Assembly: GCF_017309385.1 (NCBI RefSeq)
Contig: NZ_JAFJMJ010000003.1
Location: forward strand, 868,001-932,000
Direction: 5' to 3'
Length of the DNA stretch: 64,000 nucleotides
Origin: Amycolatopsis sp. 195334CR
Lineage (GTDB): Bacteria; Actinomycetota; Actinomycetes; Mycobacteriales; Pseudonocardiaceae
The position numbers were made by a program, and so were the translations under genes. The notes below the pieces were generated by a model. That model was not told where the DNA came from and did no database searches. It saw only the letters and a list, made by a program, of their open reading frames with translations. Positions 50,198 through 58,546 of the stretch are shown here, piece after piece. Position 1 is the stretch's first letter. Each line of letters opens with the position of its first letter.

Positions 50198-50238
50198 CCG
50201 GGCTGGGGTGCGCCTTCGGGGCACGCACCCCAGCCCGG
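50198..50238 (-). promoter_or_regulatory. Intercistronic hairpin between binding protein and ATPase genes
   Basis: Perfect 15-bp arms CCGGGCTGGGGTGCG (50198-50212) and CGCACCCCAGCCCGG (50224-50238), 11-nt loop including TTCG. No T tract. The place is that of mRNA-stabilising or partial-terminator hairpins that give high binding-protein levels. Confidence 0.65.
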
Positions 50239-50253
50239 AGCTCGGGGGCTCGG

Positions 50254-51390
50254 CTACTGGATGCCGAGTTCGGTGCAGGCGGGCTGCAGGTCGCCGGCGC
50301 AGATCTCCGACGCCTTGACGTAGCCCTGGTCGACGACCTTCTTGATGTCGGCCTTGAGCACGGTCTGCGGGGTCAGCAGCACCGACTTGACGTCGCGGCC
50401 GCCCTTGTCGTCGCGGGCGGTGCCGGTGGCGATCGCGTCGGCGGCGGCCTTGTCGCCCTTGGCCAGCGCGGCGGCCAGCTTGGCGGCGGCCTCGGCCTCC
50501 TCCTTGATCGGCTTGAACACGGTCATGTACTGGTCACCGCGGAGGATGTTCTTCAGTCCGTCGGCGGTGGCGTCCTGGCCGGTGACCGGGACGGTGCCGT
50601 TGAGGCCGTTCTTCTTCAGCACGGTGATGATCGCGCCGGCCAGGCCGTCGTTCGCGGCGACCACGCCGTCGACCTTGCCGCCGTTGCCGGTGAGGATCTG
50701 CTCGAAGGTCGAGCCACCCTTCTGGTTGTCCCAGTTGTCGATGGCCTGCTTCTGGACCAGCTTCAGCGTGCCCGAGGTGTACAGCGGGCCGAGCACGCGC
50801 TGCTGGCCGTTGTAGAACAGGGTCGCGTTGTTGTCCGTCGGCGCGCCCTCGATCTCGATGACCTGCGCGGCCGGCTTGTCCTTGAGCGCGTCGGCCAGCG
50901 CCTGGCCCTGCAGCTCGCCGACCTTCTCGTTGTCGAACGAGACGTAGTAGTCGGAGGAGCCGCCGAGGTTGAGGCGGTCGTAGTCGATGGTGGGGATGCC
51001 GGCGTTGCGCGCCTTGGTCGCCACCGCGCTGCCGACCTCGCTGTTGATCGAGGCGATGATCAGCACCTTGACGCCCTGGGCGATCATGCCGTCGGCGAGC
51101 GTGCTGAACTTCTGCACGTCACCCTGGGCGTTCTGCACGTCGGGGTCGAGACCGGCGGCGCGGAGCGCCTCTTCGATCATCGGCTTGTCGAAGCCTTCCC
51201 AGCGGGCCGAGCTCGCCGTCTCCGGCAGCACCACGCCGACCTTCGCGCCGCCGGTGGCGGGCTGCTGCCCGGCGGTGGCGGTGCCGCTCGAGCCTGCCGG
51301 CGGGGCTTCGGAGTTGGCCCCGCAGCCCGCGAGTGCGATCGTGACGCTCGCCGCCGCGGCGAAGAGGGCAAGAGTCTTTGTCCTGCGCAT
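50254..51390 (-). CDS. Sugar ABC transporter substrate-binding lipoprotein (XylF type)
   Basis: 378 aa from ATG 51390 (AAGGA upstream). Lipobox LAGC (Cys23), Ser/Thr/Gly linker, then a periplasmic-binding-protein type I fold: VGVVLPETASSARWEGFDKPMIEEAL, IAQGVKVLIIASINSEVGSAVATKARNAGIPTIDYDRLN, VVAANDGLAGAIITVLKKNGLNGTVPVTGQDATADGL. The INSEVGSAV and GIPTIDYDRL segments are XylF-like. It captures xylose or a similar pentose outside the membrane. First gene of the binding protein-ATPase-permease-ROK operon. Confidence 0.92.
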   Translation of the reverse strand: MRRTKTLALFAAAASVTIALAGCGANSEAPPAGSSGTATAGQQPATGGAKVGVVLPETASSARWEGFDKPMIEEALRAAGLDPDVQNAQGDVQKFSTLADGMIAQGVKVLIIASINSEVGSAVATKARNAGIPTIDYDRLNLGGSSDYYVSFDNEKVGELQGQALADALKDKPAAQVIEIEGAPTDNNATLFYNGQQRVLGPLYTSGTLKLVQKQAIDNWDNQKGGSTFEQILTGNGGKVDGVVAANDGLAGAIITVLKKNGLNGTVPVTGQDATADGLKNILRGDQYMTVFKPIKEEAEAAAKLAAALAKGDKAAADAIATGTARDDKGGRDVKSVLLTPQTVLKADIKKVVDQGYVKASEICAGDLQPACTELGIQ

Positions 51391-51729
51391 CCGTTGTCCT
51401 TCCCGGATTCTGCGCCCGAGCAGCGCGGCGGCCCTGCCCGGACCGGCGCCCCGTCGCGCAAATGTTGTGGGCGACAACATATGTCCCGGCAGGTTACCAA
51501 CGGAAGAAGTCTGAATCGATCCAGTACCGGATGTCCGGATACGTTTTGGCAACAGGGCCACCTAAGTCCACTCCGGACGCAGCGTGACCGGCGAGCGGGT
51601 GACTGCCCAGGGTGGGTGTCCGCCCACTATCCGCAGCGTGACGATCCGGGGCCAGGGACCGGGTGCAGGTTCACCCGATAGGCGGGCACCCAGAAACCCC
51701 TCACCAGGAGGGTCCGGGGTCGGCCCGGT
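51391..51729. other. Regulatory gap upstream of the sugar operon
   Basis: About 340 nt without a gene. Holds the ATGTTGT/ACAACAT palindrome and, further up, two copies of CGCAGCGTGAC (51578-51588, 51632-51642), a sequence found again in the end of the helicase gene (51896-51906). No confident -10/-35 pair was identified. Confidence 0.5.
51462..51480. promoter_or_regulatory. XylR/ROK-like operator
   Basis: Perfect dyad ATGTTGT-GGGCG-ACAACAT, 71 nt upstream of the binding-protein ATG. It resembles the Bacillus XylR operator core (GTTTGTTTGGGCAACAAAC), as would be expected for the ROK protein of this operon. Confidence 0.65.
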
Positions 51730-51782
51730 GCTGTGAATGTGGCTTTCACTGCGGATTCCGCAGTGAAAGCCACATTCACAGC
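51730..51782. repeat. REPIN-like palindrome, doublet copy 2
   Basis: 53 bp: perfect 26-bp arms around a single T. Core arm GTGAATGTGGCTTTCAC as in the other copies. Lies between the helicase terminator and the sugar-operon regulatory region. Confidence 0.85.
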
Positions 51783-51835
51783 GCTGCTGCCACCCTTCGC
51801 GACGGCGGAGCGGGGTCGCGTGGGGGCCATGAAGA

Positions 51836-51875
51836 AACCCGCCCACCCGGGTCCGGGGACCTGGGTGGGCGGGTT
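51836..51875 (-). terminator. Intrinsic terminator of the helicase gene
   Basis: 19-bp arms (51836-51854 and 51857-51875, starting AACCCGCCCACCC) with one G-U pair, directly after the helicase stop. On the minus strand the stem is followed by TCTTC. Confidence 0.8.
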
Positions 51876-51885
51876 CGGCTCGGAG

Positions 51886-53643
51886 CTACCAGGAGCGCAG
51901 CGTGACCACGCGTTCTTCCAGCTGTTCCAGCGTGGCCATCGCGGTCGGCGGGCCACCGCAGGCCGCGCGGAGTTCGTTGTGGATCTGGCCGTGGGACTTC
52001 CCGGTGCGGTGGTGGTACATGCCGACCAGGGCGTTCAGTTCCTTCCGCAGCGCACCCAGGCGCTCGGCCACCGTGCGCGGCTTGGGTGCCGGGGGCGGGG
52101 CCTCCACCTTGGGCTTGCGGCGCTTGTCGTCGGCGAGTTGCTCTTCCTGGCGCTTGCGCAGCAGCGCGCGCACCTGGTCCGGCTCCAGCAGGCCCGGCAG
52201 ACCCAGGTACTCCTGCTCCTCGTCCGATCCCGAGAACACCGCGGTCCCGAACGAGTTGCCGTCGTAGATGACCTGGTCGAGTTCGGCGGAGGCACCCAGG
52301 GACGTGAACGCCTTCTCCTCCTCACCAGGCTCGTCCTCGGTGCGGTTCGCGGCGACCAGCAGCTCGTCGTCCCAGCCGTCCTTCTCGCGGTGCGGCTTGC
52401 CCAGCACGTGGTCGCGCTGGACCTCCAGCTCGCTCGCCAGCTCCAGCAGCACCGGCACGCTCGGCACAAAAACGCTCGCCGTCTCACCGGGCCGCCGCGC
52501 CCGCACGAACCGGCCGATCGCCTGCGCGAAGAACAGCGGCGTCGAAGCGCTCGTCGCGTACACCCCGACCGCCAACCGCGGCACGTCCACGCCTTCGGAC
52601 ACCATGCGCACCGCGACCAGCCAGCGGTCCGTCGACTCGGAGAACTCGCCGATGCGCGCGGACGCCTTCGGATCGTCGGACAGCACCACCGCGGGCGCCT
52701 CGCCCGAGATGCGCTGCAGGATCTTCGCGTACGCGCGGGCGGAGTCCTGGTCGGTGGCGATGACCAGGCCACCGGCGTCGGGCATGCTCGTGCGGACCTG
52801 GCTCAGCCGCGTGTCGGCGGCCTGCAGGACCGCGGGCACCCACTCACCGGACGGGTCGAGCGCGGTGCGCCAGGCGCGGGCGTTCTGCTCCGCGGTCAGC
52901 GGCTCGCCGAGCCGCGCGGTGAACTCGTCCCCCGCGCTCGTGCGCCACGACGCCTCCCCCGAGTAGGCGAGGAAGACCACCGGCCGCACGACGCCGTCGG
53001 CGAGCGCGTCGGAGTAGCCGTAGGCGTGGTCGGCGCGGCTGCGCATGGCGCCTTCGCCGTCCGGCTCATAGGTGATGAACGGGATCGGCGAGTCGTCGCT
53101 GCGGAACGGTGTCCCGGTCAGTGAAAGCCGCCGGACCGCGGGCGTGAACGCCTCGCGCACCGCGTCACCCCACGACTTGGCGTCGCCGCCGTGGTGGATC
53201 TCGTCCAGGATCACCAGCGTCTTGCGGTTCTCGGTGCGCACCCGGTGCATCGTCGGGTGCGCGGCGACCTGCGCGTAGGTGACCGCGACCCCGCGGTAGT
53301 CCGAGGAGGTCACGCCGGTGGTGTTGCGGAAGTTGCTGTCGATCGCGATGCCCGCCGCCGCGGCCGAGGCCGCCCACTGGTGCTTGAGGTGCTCGGTGGG
53401 CGTGACGATGGTGACCGCCTCGATGGTGCGGTCGGACAGCAGTTCGGCGGCGATGCGCAGGCCGAAGACGGTCTTCCCGGCGCCGGGCGTCGCCACCGCG
53501 AGGAAGTCCTTGGGCTTGGTCGTCAGGTACTTGGTCAGCGCGCGGCGCTGCCAGGCGCGCAGCGGCCGGACGGTGGTGTCCTGGCCGGGCGGCGGAGCGC
53601 TGAATCCGGCGGCCGCCCGATCGTGCTGGGCCGTCTCCGACAA
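51886..53643 (-). CDS. DEAD/DEAH-box helicase (SF2)
   Basis: 585 aa. RecA-like domain 1: LRAWQRRALTKYLTTKPKDFLAVATPGAGKT (Q region and Walker A 52-58), TIVTPTEHLKHQW, DEIHH (~147) and SLTGTPFRSD. Domain 2: RWLVAVRMVSEGVDVPRLAVGVYATSASTPLFFAQAIGRFVRARRPGE, motifs V and VI. The C-terminal tail is charged with a KPRTVAERLGALRKELNALVGMYHHRTGKSHGQIHNELR helix pair. It unwinds nucleic acid; its substrate is not known. This helicase commonly lies near DUF3039 genes in actinobacteria, as here (about 5 kb). Confidence 0.92.
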   Translation of the reverse strand: MSETAQHDRAAAGFSAPPPGQDTTVRPLRAWQRRALTKYLTTKPKDFLAVATPGAGKTVFGLRIAAELLSDRTIEAVTIVTPTEHLKHQWAASAAAAGIAIDSNFRNTTGVTSSDYRGVAVTYAQVAAHPTMHRVRTENRKTLVILDEIHHGGDAKSWGDAVREAFTPAVRRLSLTGTPFRSDDSPIPFITYEPDGEGAMRSRADHAYGYSDALADGVVRPVVFLAYSGEASWRTSAGDEFTARLGEPLTAEQNARAWRTALDPSGEWVPAVLQAADTRLSQVRTSMPDAGGLVIATDQDSARAYAKILQRISGEAPAVVLSDDPKASARIGEFSESTDRWLVAVRMVSEGVDVPRLAVGVYATSASTPLFFAQAIGRFVRARRPGETASVFVPSVPVLLELASELEVQRDHVLGKPHREKDGWDDELLVAANRTEDEPGEEEKAFTSLGASAELDQVIYDGNSFGTAVFSGSDEEQEYLGLPGLLEPDQVRALLRKRQEEQLADDKRRKPKVEAPPPAPKPRTVAERLGALRKELNALVGMYHHRTGKSHGQIHNELRAACGGPPTAMATLEQLEERVVTLRSW

Positions 53644-53868
53644 AGAGGTCCAACTCCCCTCTGGGCGTGCTATCCCCTGCGACTACATGCGAACGCCCCC
53701 GCGTGGCACCGCTGCGGAGGCTCCGACGAGCTTACCCGCCGCCCCCGACAACTTCGTGCCGCGCCACGGCGGGCGGCGGCGAGAGCACGGCCACAACCCG
53801 GCGACACCCCGGCAAGAGGTGCCCCCACGAGCCAAATTCGCCCGAATGCACCATGCTTGAGGGTGAAG

Positions 53869-55014
53869 ATGAACACAGCCGACCCCGAACCCGACGCAGA
53901 CCCCGACGCCGAGCGGGCGCCGGGGCCCAAGCCTGCCCGCAAGCGCCCGCTGCGGTTGATCCAGCGCACGCTGAACAAGGCGTGGGACGGCAACATCTTC
54001 TCCGAGTCGGCCGAGGCCGCGTTCTGGCAGACGCTCTCGCTGCCACCGCTGCTGCTCGGGTTGCTCGGCAGCCTCGGCTTCATCGGCGACTGGTTCGGCC
54101 AGGGCGTGGTCACCGCCGTGCACGACCGGATCATCGCCTTCTGCGCGCAGATCTTCAGCTCCGACGTGGTCACCCGGATCATCGAGCCGACGGTCAACGA
54201 CATCCTGACCATCGGCAAGGGCGAGATCGTCTCGATCGGCTTCCTGATCTCGCTGTGGGCCGGTTCCTCGGCGATGTCCTCCTTCGTCGACGCGATCACC
54301 GTGGCCCACGGCCAGTACGGCGTGCGCAACGAGGTCTGGCAGCGGATCTTCGCGCTGCTGCTGTACCTGGTGATGCTGGTCTTCCTGGTGGTCGGCCTGC
54401 CGGTGATCGCGATCGGGCCGGACCTGCTGCCGGAGTTCTTCCCGGACAGCTGGCAGCCGACCGTGCGGGACCTGGTCGGCACGCTGTACTTCCCGGTGCT
54501 CGGCGCGCTGCTGGTGCTCGCGCTGGCCACGCTGTACAAGCTGGCGCTGCCGCGCAAGCTGCCGTGGCACCGCGGCCTGCCGGGCGCGGTGCTGGCCATG
54601 GCGATCTTCCTGCTCTCCAGTGTGGGCCTGCGGATCTACATCTCCTGGATCACCACCACCGGCTACACCTACGGCGCGCTGGCCACGCCGATCGCCTTCC
54701 TGCTGTTCACCTTCTTCATCGGCCTCGCGGTGGTCGGCGGTGCCTACTTCAACAGCGCCATCCAGGAGCTGTGGCCGGCCAAGATGACCCGGCGCCAGCG
54801 GCGCAAGTGGCGGCGGCTGGAGATGGAACGGGCCAGCGAGCGGCTGCGCACCGAGGAGGGCCGCAAGCTCTGGGAACGCACCACCATCCCGCTGCGGCGC
54901 CCGCGGAAGGCCGAACCGGAGCCCGAAGCCGAGCCGCGCGGTGACGCGGACGAACCGGCCGAACACCCGGCGCGACCGGCTGAAACCCCGCCCTCATCCC
55001 AAAGTAGGACGTGA
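53869..55014 (+). CDS. YihY/BrkB-family membrane protein
   Basis: 381 aa from ATG 53869. Acidic/Pro-rich N terminus, then six predicted spans in the YihY/virulence factor BrkB order: TLSLPPLLLGLLGSLGFIGDW, SIGFLISLWAGSSAMSSFVDAI, IFALLLYLVMLVFLVVGLPVIAIG, LYFPVLGALLVLALATLYK, GLPGAVLAMAIFLLSSVGLRIYI, ATPIAFLLFTFFIGLAVVGGAYFNSAIQELWP. C-terminal charged and Pro-rich tail. Often annotated as ribonuclease BN in error. Possibly a transporter; function unproven. Divergent from the helicase gene. Confidence 0.88.
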   Translation: MNTADPEPDADPDAERAPGPKPARKRPLRLIQRTLNKAWDGNIFSESAEAAFWQTLSLPPLLLGLLGSLGFIGDWFGQGVVTAVHDRIIAFCAQIFSSDVVTRIIEPTVNDILTIGKGEIVSIGFLISLWAGSSAMSSFVDAITVAHGQYGVRNEVWQRIFALLLYLVMLVFLVVGLPVIAIGPDLLPEFFPDSWQPTVRDLVGTLYFPVLGALLVLALATLYKLALPRKLPWHRGLPGAVLAMAIFLLSSVGLRIYISWITTTGYTYGALATPIAFLLFTFFIGLAVVGGAYFNSAIQELWPAKMTRRQRRKWRRLEMERASERLRTEEGRKLWERTTIPLRRPRKAEPEPEAEPRGDADEPAEHPARPAETPPSSQSRT

Positions 55015-55108
55015 ATCCACTCCTCGGTTGAGCCGCGGGTACGGGCCGTGATGACAGGCTTCAGCGGTGCCACGCACCGGCGTGGCCCGCACCTAGGGGG
55101 TTCCCGTC

Positions 55109-58100
55109 ATGTCCGCGCTGGCCAAGCTCAGCCTCCGGAACAGAAGCCTGATCGGCCTGCTGGCCATCCTGGTACTCGGCTTCGGCGCACTCGCGCTGCC
55201 GCAGCTCAAGCAACAGCTCTACCCGTCGCTGCAACTGCCGAGCGCGGTGGTGGTGACGCCGTACCCCGGCGCCTCCCCCGACGCGGTGGACCGCCAGCTC
55301 ACCCAGCCGATCGAAGGCGGGATCCAGGGCATCACCGGGGTCGAGGAGGTCACCTCCACCTCGGCCGAGGGCGCGTCCACGGTGGTGGTCCAGTTCGCCT
55401 ACGGCACCGACATCGACGCCTCGGTGAACCAGTTGCAGCAGGCGGTCAACCGGCTGCGCCCGCAACTGCCGGAGAACACCGAGTCCACCGTGACCGCGGG
55501 CGGCACCGACGACATCCCGGTGGTCATCCTGGCCGCCTCCGCCCCCGGTGACCAGCAGCAGTTCGCCCAGCGGCTGAACCGGGAAGTGGTGCCGGAGCTG
55601 CGCAAGGTCACCGACGTGCGCGACGCGACGGTCACCGGTGCGCAGGAGAAGACGGTCACCATCGACGTCGACTACGCCAGGCTCGCCGCGGCCGGGGTGG
55701 AGCCGACCGCGCTGGCCACCGCGCTCAAGACCGCGGGCGCGGCCGTGCCGGCGGGCACCATCGAGGACGGCGAGCGCACGCTCTCCGTCGAGGTCGGCGG
55801 CGGACCGGTCACTGTGGACAGTCTGCGGAACCTCCAGCTCTCCCCCACCGCGAAACTCGGTGACGTGGCGACCGTGGAGCCCTCGCTCGCGGCGGCCAGT
55901 TCGATCACCCGCACCAACGGCAAGCCGAGCCTGGGCATCAACGTCACCATGGTCACCGACGGCAGCGCGGTCGCGGTTTCCGACGCGGTGGCGGCGAAAC
56001 TGCCCGAGCTGAGCCAGAAGCTGGGCGCCGAGCTGACCCCGACCTTCGACCAGGGCCCGCAGGTGGCCGAGGCGGTCAGCGGGCTGACCACCGAAGGGCT
56101 GCTGGGGCTGGCCTTCGCCGTGGTGGTGATCCTGCTCTTCCTGCTCTCGGTGCGCTCGACCCTGGTCACCGCGGTGTCCATCCCGCTGTCGGTGGTGGTG
56201 GCGCTGCTCGCGCTGTGGGCCGGCGACCTCTCGCTCAACCTGCTCACCCTCGGCGCGCTGACCATCGCCGTCGGGCGCGTGGTGGACGACTCGATCGTGG
56301 TGCTGGAGAACATCAAACGGCACCTCGGGTACGGCGAGGGCAAGCAACGTGCCGTGCTCAACGGCGTGCGCGAGGTGGCGGGCGCGGTCACCGCGTCCAC
56401 GCTCACCACGGTCGCGGTGTTCCTGCCGATCGCCTTCGTCGGCGGCATGGCCGGTGAGCTGTTCGCGCCGTTCTCGCTGACCGTCACCGTGGCGCTGCTG
56501 GCTTCCCTGCTGGTTTCGCTGACCGTGGTGCCGGTGCTGGCCTACTGGTTCCTCAAGCCGCCGAAGGCCGCGGCGTCCGCCGAAGAGGCCGAGGCGAACC
56601 TCCAGCGCGCGCTGGAGAAGGAGCGGCGGGGCCTGCTGCAGCGGCTGTACGTGCCGGTGATCCGGTTCGCCACCCGGCGGCGGCTGACCGTGGTGCTGCT
56701 GTCCCTGCTGATCTTCGCCGGCACCATCGGGCTGACCGCGAAGCTGGAGACGAACTTCCTCGATGACGGCGCCACCACCACGACCAGCCTGAGCCAGAAG
56801 TTCGAGCCGGGCACCGGCCTGGACACCCGCGAGCAGGCGGCGATCCGGGTGGAGCAGGCGCTGGCGGCCACCGGCGAGGTGGAGAAGTACCAGGTCACCG
56901 TGGGCAACGACCCGGTCGCCGCGATGTTCGGCGGGGGCGGCGCGAGCACCACGAACATCAGCATCACGGTCAAGGAGGGCACCGATCTCGACGCCTTCGA
57001 GAACCGCCTGCGCGACACCCTGAACGGCCAGCAGGGCCTCGGTGAACTGGAGTTCGGCGGTGCGGCGGCCGGTCCGGCGTCGGACGAGGTGTCGGTGACC
57101 GTGACCGCGCCGGACGAGGCGTCGCTGCGCCCCGCCGCCGACGCGGTGGAGCGGGCCTTCGGCGAGGTCGGCGGGCTGACCGCGGTGACCAACGACCTGG
57201 CCGCGGGCATGCCGCGGGTGCAGATCGAGGTCGACCAGGTCAAGGCGGCCCAGCGCGGGCTGAGCGCGACCACCATCGGGCAGCTGGCCAACCAGGCCAT
57301 CGCCGGGCAGACGGTCACCCAGCTGCCGGTCGACGGCACCCGGACCGACATCGTGCTGCGGAGCGGGGACAAGCCGGGGACCGCGGCGGCGGTGGCCGCG
57401 CTGCCGGTGCCGACCGCGACCGGGATCGTCCGGCTGGACCAGGTGGCGGCCGTGCGCACGGTGGACGGGCCGACCGAGGTCAAGCGCACCGACGGGGAGC
57501 TGAGCACCACGGTCTCGGCCAAGGCGACCGGGTCCGACCTGGCCGCGGTGACCAGGGACCTGACCGGGAAGCTGGACGCGCTGGCGTTGCCGGGCGGTGC
57601 CGCCTACACGCTCGGCGGGGTGAGCCAGGAGCAGAACGAGGCCTTCGCCGAGCTGGGCCTGGCCATGCTGGCGGCGATCGCGATCGTCTTCCTGATCATG
57701 GTGGCCACCTTCCGCAGCCTGGTGCAGCCGCTGATCCTGCTGGTGTCCATCCCGTTCGCGGCCACCGGGGCGATCGGCCTGCTGCTGCTCACCGGTACCG
57801 CGCTGGGGCTGCCCGCGCTGATCGGCATGCTGATGCTGATCGGCATCGTGGTGACCAACGCGATCGTGCTGATCGACCTGGTCAACCAGTACCGCGACGA
57901 GGGCATGAGCGTGGCGGACGCGGTGGTCGAGGGCGGCAGGCGGCGGCTGCGCCCGATCCTGATGACCGCGGCGGCGACCATCTTCGCGCTGGTGCCGATG
58001 GCGCTCGGGCTGACCGGGCAGGGCGGGTTCATCGGGCAGCCGCTGGCGATCGTGGTGATCGGCGGGCTGGTCAGCTCGACCGTGCTGACGCTGATCCTGG

Positions 58101-58198
58101 TGCCGACGCTGTACACCATGGTCGAAGGCCGCAAGGAACGGCGGCGCGCGAAGAAGGCGGCGCGCACCGAAACCCCGGAACTGGCCGGCGCCCACTAG
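55109..58198 (+). CDS. RND efflux transporter permease (AcrB/SwrC type)
   Basis: 1029 aa. Twelve spans in two halves, large loops after spans 1 and 7. N-terminal signature QLYPSLQLPSAVVVTPYPGASPDAVDRQLTQPIE; span 4 GRVVDDSIVVLENIKRHL with the proton-relay Asp pair; span 10 GIVVTNAIVLIDLVNQYRDEG, where AcrB has Lys and this has Thr, as in Gram-positive SwrC-like pumps; VPTLYTMVE at the end. It exports amphiphiles using the proton gradient. No membrane-fusion protein or outer-membrane channel is adjacent, as expected without an outer membrane. Followed by a REPIN-like palindrome. Confidence 0.93.
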   Translation: MSALAKLSLRNRSLIGLLAILVLGFGALALPQLKQQLYPSLQLPSAVVVTPYPGASPDAVDRQLTQPIEGGIQGITGVEEVTSTSAEGASTVVVQFAYGTDIDASVNQLQQAVNRLRPQLPENTESTVTAGGTDDIPVVILAASAPGDQQQFAQRLNREVVPELRKVTDVRDATVTGAQEKTVTIDVDYARLAAAGVEPTALATALKTAGAAVPAGTIEDGERTLSVEVGGGPVTVDSLRNLQLSPTAKLGDVATVEPSLAAASSITRTNGKPSLGINVTMVTDGSAVAVSDAVAAKLPELSQKLGAELTPTFDQGPQVAEAVSGLTTEGLLGLAFAVVVILLFLLSVRSTLVTAVSIPLSVVVALLALWAGDLSLNLLTLGALTIAVGRVVDDSIVVLENIKRHLGYGEGKQRAVLNGVREVAGAVTASTLTTVAVFLPIAFVGGMAGELFAPFSLTVTVALLASLLVSLTVVPVLAYWFLKPPKAAASAEEAEANLQRALEKERRGLLQRLYVPVIRFATRRRLTVVLLSLLIFAGTIGLTAKLETNFLDDGATTTTSLSQKFEPGTGLDTREQAAIRVEQALAATGEVEKYQVTVGNDPVAAMFGGGGASTTNISITVKEGTDLDAFENRLRDTLNGQQGLGELEFGGAAAGPASDEVSVTVTAPDEASLRPAADAVERAFGEVGGLTAVTNDLAAGMPRVQIEVDQVKAAQRGLSATTIGQLANQAIAGQTVTQLPVDGTRTDIVLRSGDKPGTAAAVAALPVPTATGIVRLDQVAAVRTVDGPTEVKRTDGELSTTVSAKATGSDLAAVTRDLTGKLDALALPGGAAYTLGGVSQEQNEAFAELGLAMLAAIAIVFLIMVATFRSLVQPLILLVSIPFAATGAIGLLLLTGTALGLPALIGMLMLIGIVVTNAIVLIDLVNQYRDEGMSVADAVVEGGRRRLRPILMTAAATIFALVPMALGLTGQGGFIGQPLAIVVIGGLVSSTVLTLILVPTLYTMVEGRKERRRAKKAARTETPELAGAH

Positions 58199-58209
58199 CG
58201 CGCGCGAGT

Positions 58210-58262
58210 GCTGTGAATGTGGCTTTCACTGCGGAATCCGCGGTGAAAGCCACATTCACAGC
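58210..58262. repeat. REPIN-like palindrome, doublet copy 3
   Basis: 53 bp, 26-bp arms with one G-U mismatch position, same core arm as copies 1 and 2. Lies between the convergent RND and DUF3039 genes and can serve as a terminator for both. Confidence 0.85.
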
Positions 58263-58274
58263 CTCAAGCGGGGG

Positions 58275-58520
58275 TCAGTCGCCGCCGGGGCGGAGGCCCT
58301 CGTAGATCTTCTGGCAGTCGGGGCACACCGGCGAGCCCGGCTTCGGCGACTTCGTCACCGGGAACACCTCTCCGCACAGCGCCACCACGTGATTGCCCAT
58401 GACCGCGCTTTCGGCGATCTTGTTCTTCTTCACGTAGTGGAACATCTTCGGGGTGTCGTCGTCCGTGGTGTCGGTGCCCTCGGGACGGGTGTCGACTTCC
58501 GGCAAGGTCTGCGTACTCAC
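58275..58520 (-). CDS. DUF3039 zinc-ribbon-like protein
   Basis: 81 aa. Core MFHYVKKNKIAESAVMGNHVVALCGEVFPVTKSPKPGSPVCPDCQKIYEGL matches DUF3039; the spaced Cys (ALCG, CPDC) and His residues suggest one zinc site. Disordered acidic N terminus (TRPEGTDTTDDDTP). Widely conserved in actinobacteria, often near a DEAD-box helicase gene; function unknown. Divergent from the Spo0M-like gene with 26 nt between starts. Confidence 0.88.
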   Translation of the reverse strand: MSTQTLPEVDTRPEGTDTTDDDTPKMFHYVKKNKIAESAVMGNHVVALCGEVFPVTKSPKPGSPVCPDCQKIYEGLRPGGD

Positions 58521-58546
58521 CCCTCCATAATGGCAGTATCGGCGCC

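Noticed and set aside
47494..51681. 1395-residue open frame on the plus strand
   Set aside because: Antisense to the whole ABC operon; His/Asp/Gln-rich repeats are reverse-complement artefacts of membrane and ATPase codons.
51733..51783. Small frames beginning MNVAFTADSAVKATFTA
   Set aside because: This is the translation of the palindromic repeat; the same peptide appears at each copy, so it is not a protein family.
55061..58195. 1044-residue open frame on the minus strand
   Set aside because: Antisense shadow of the RND transporter gene.
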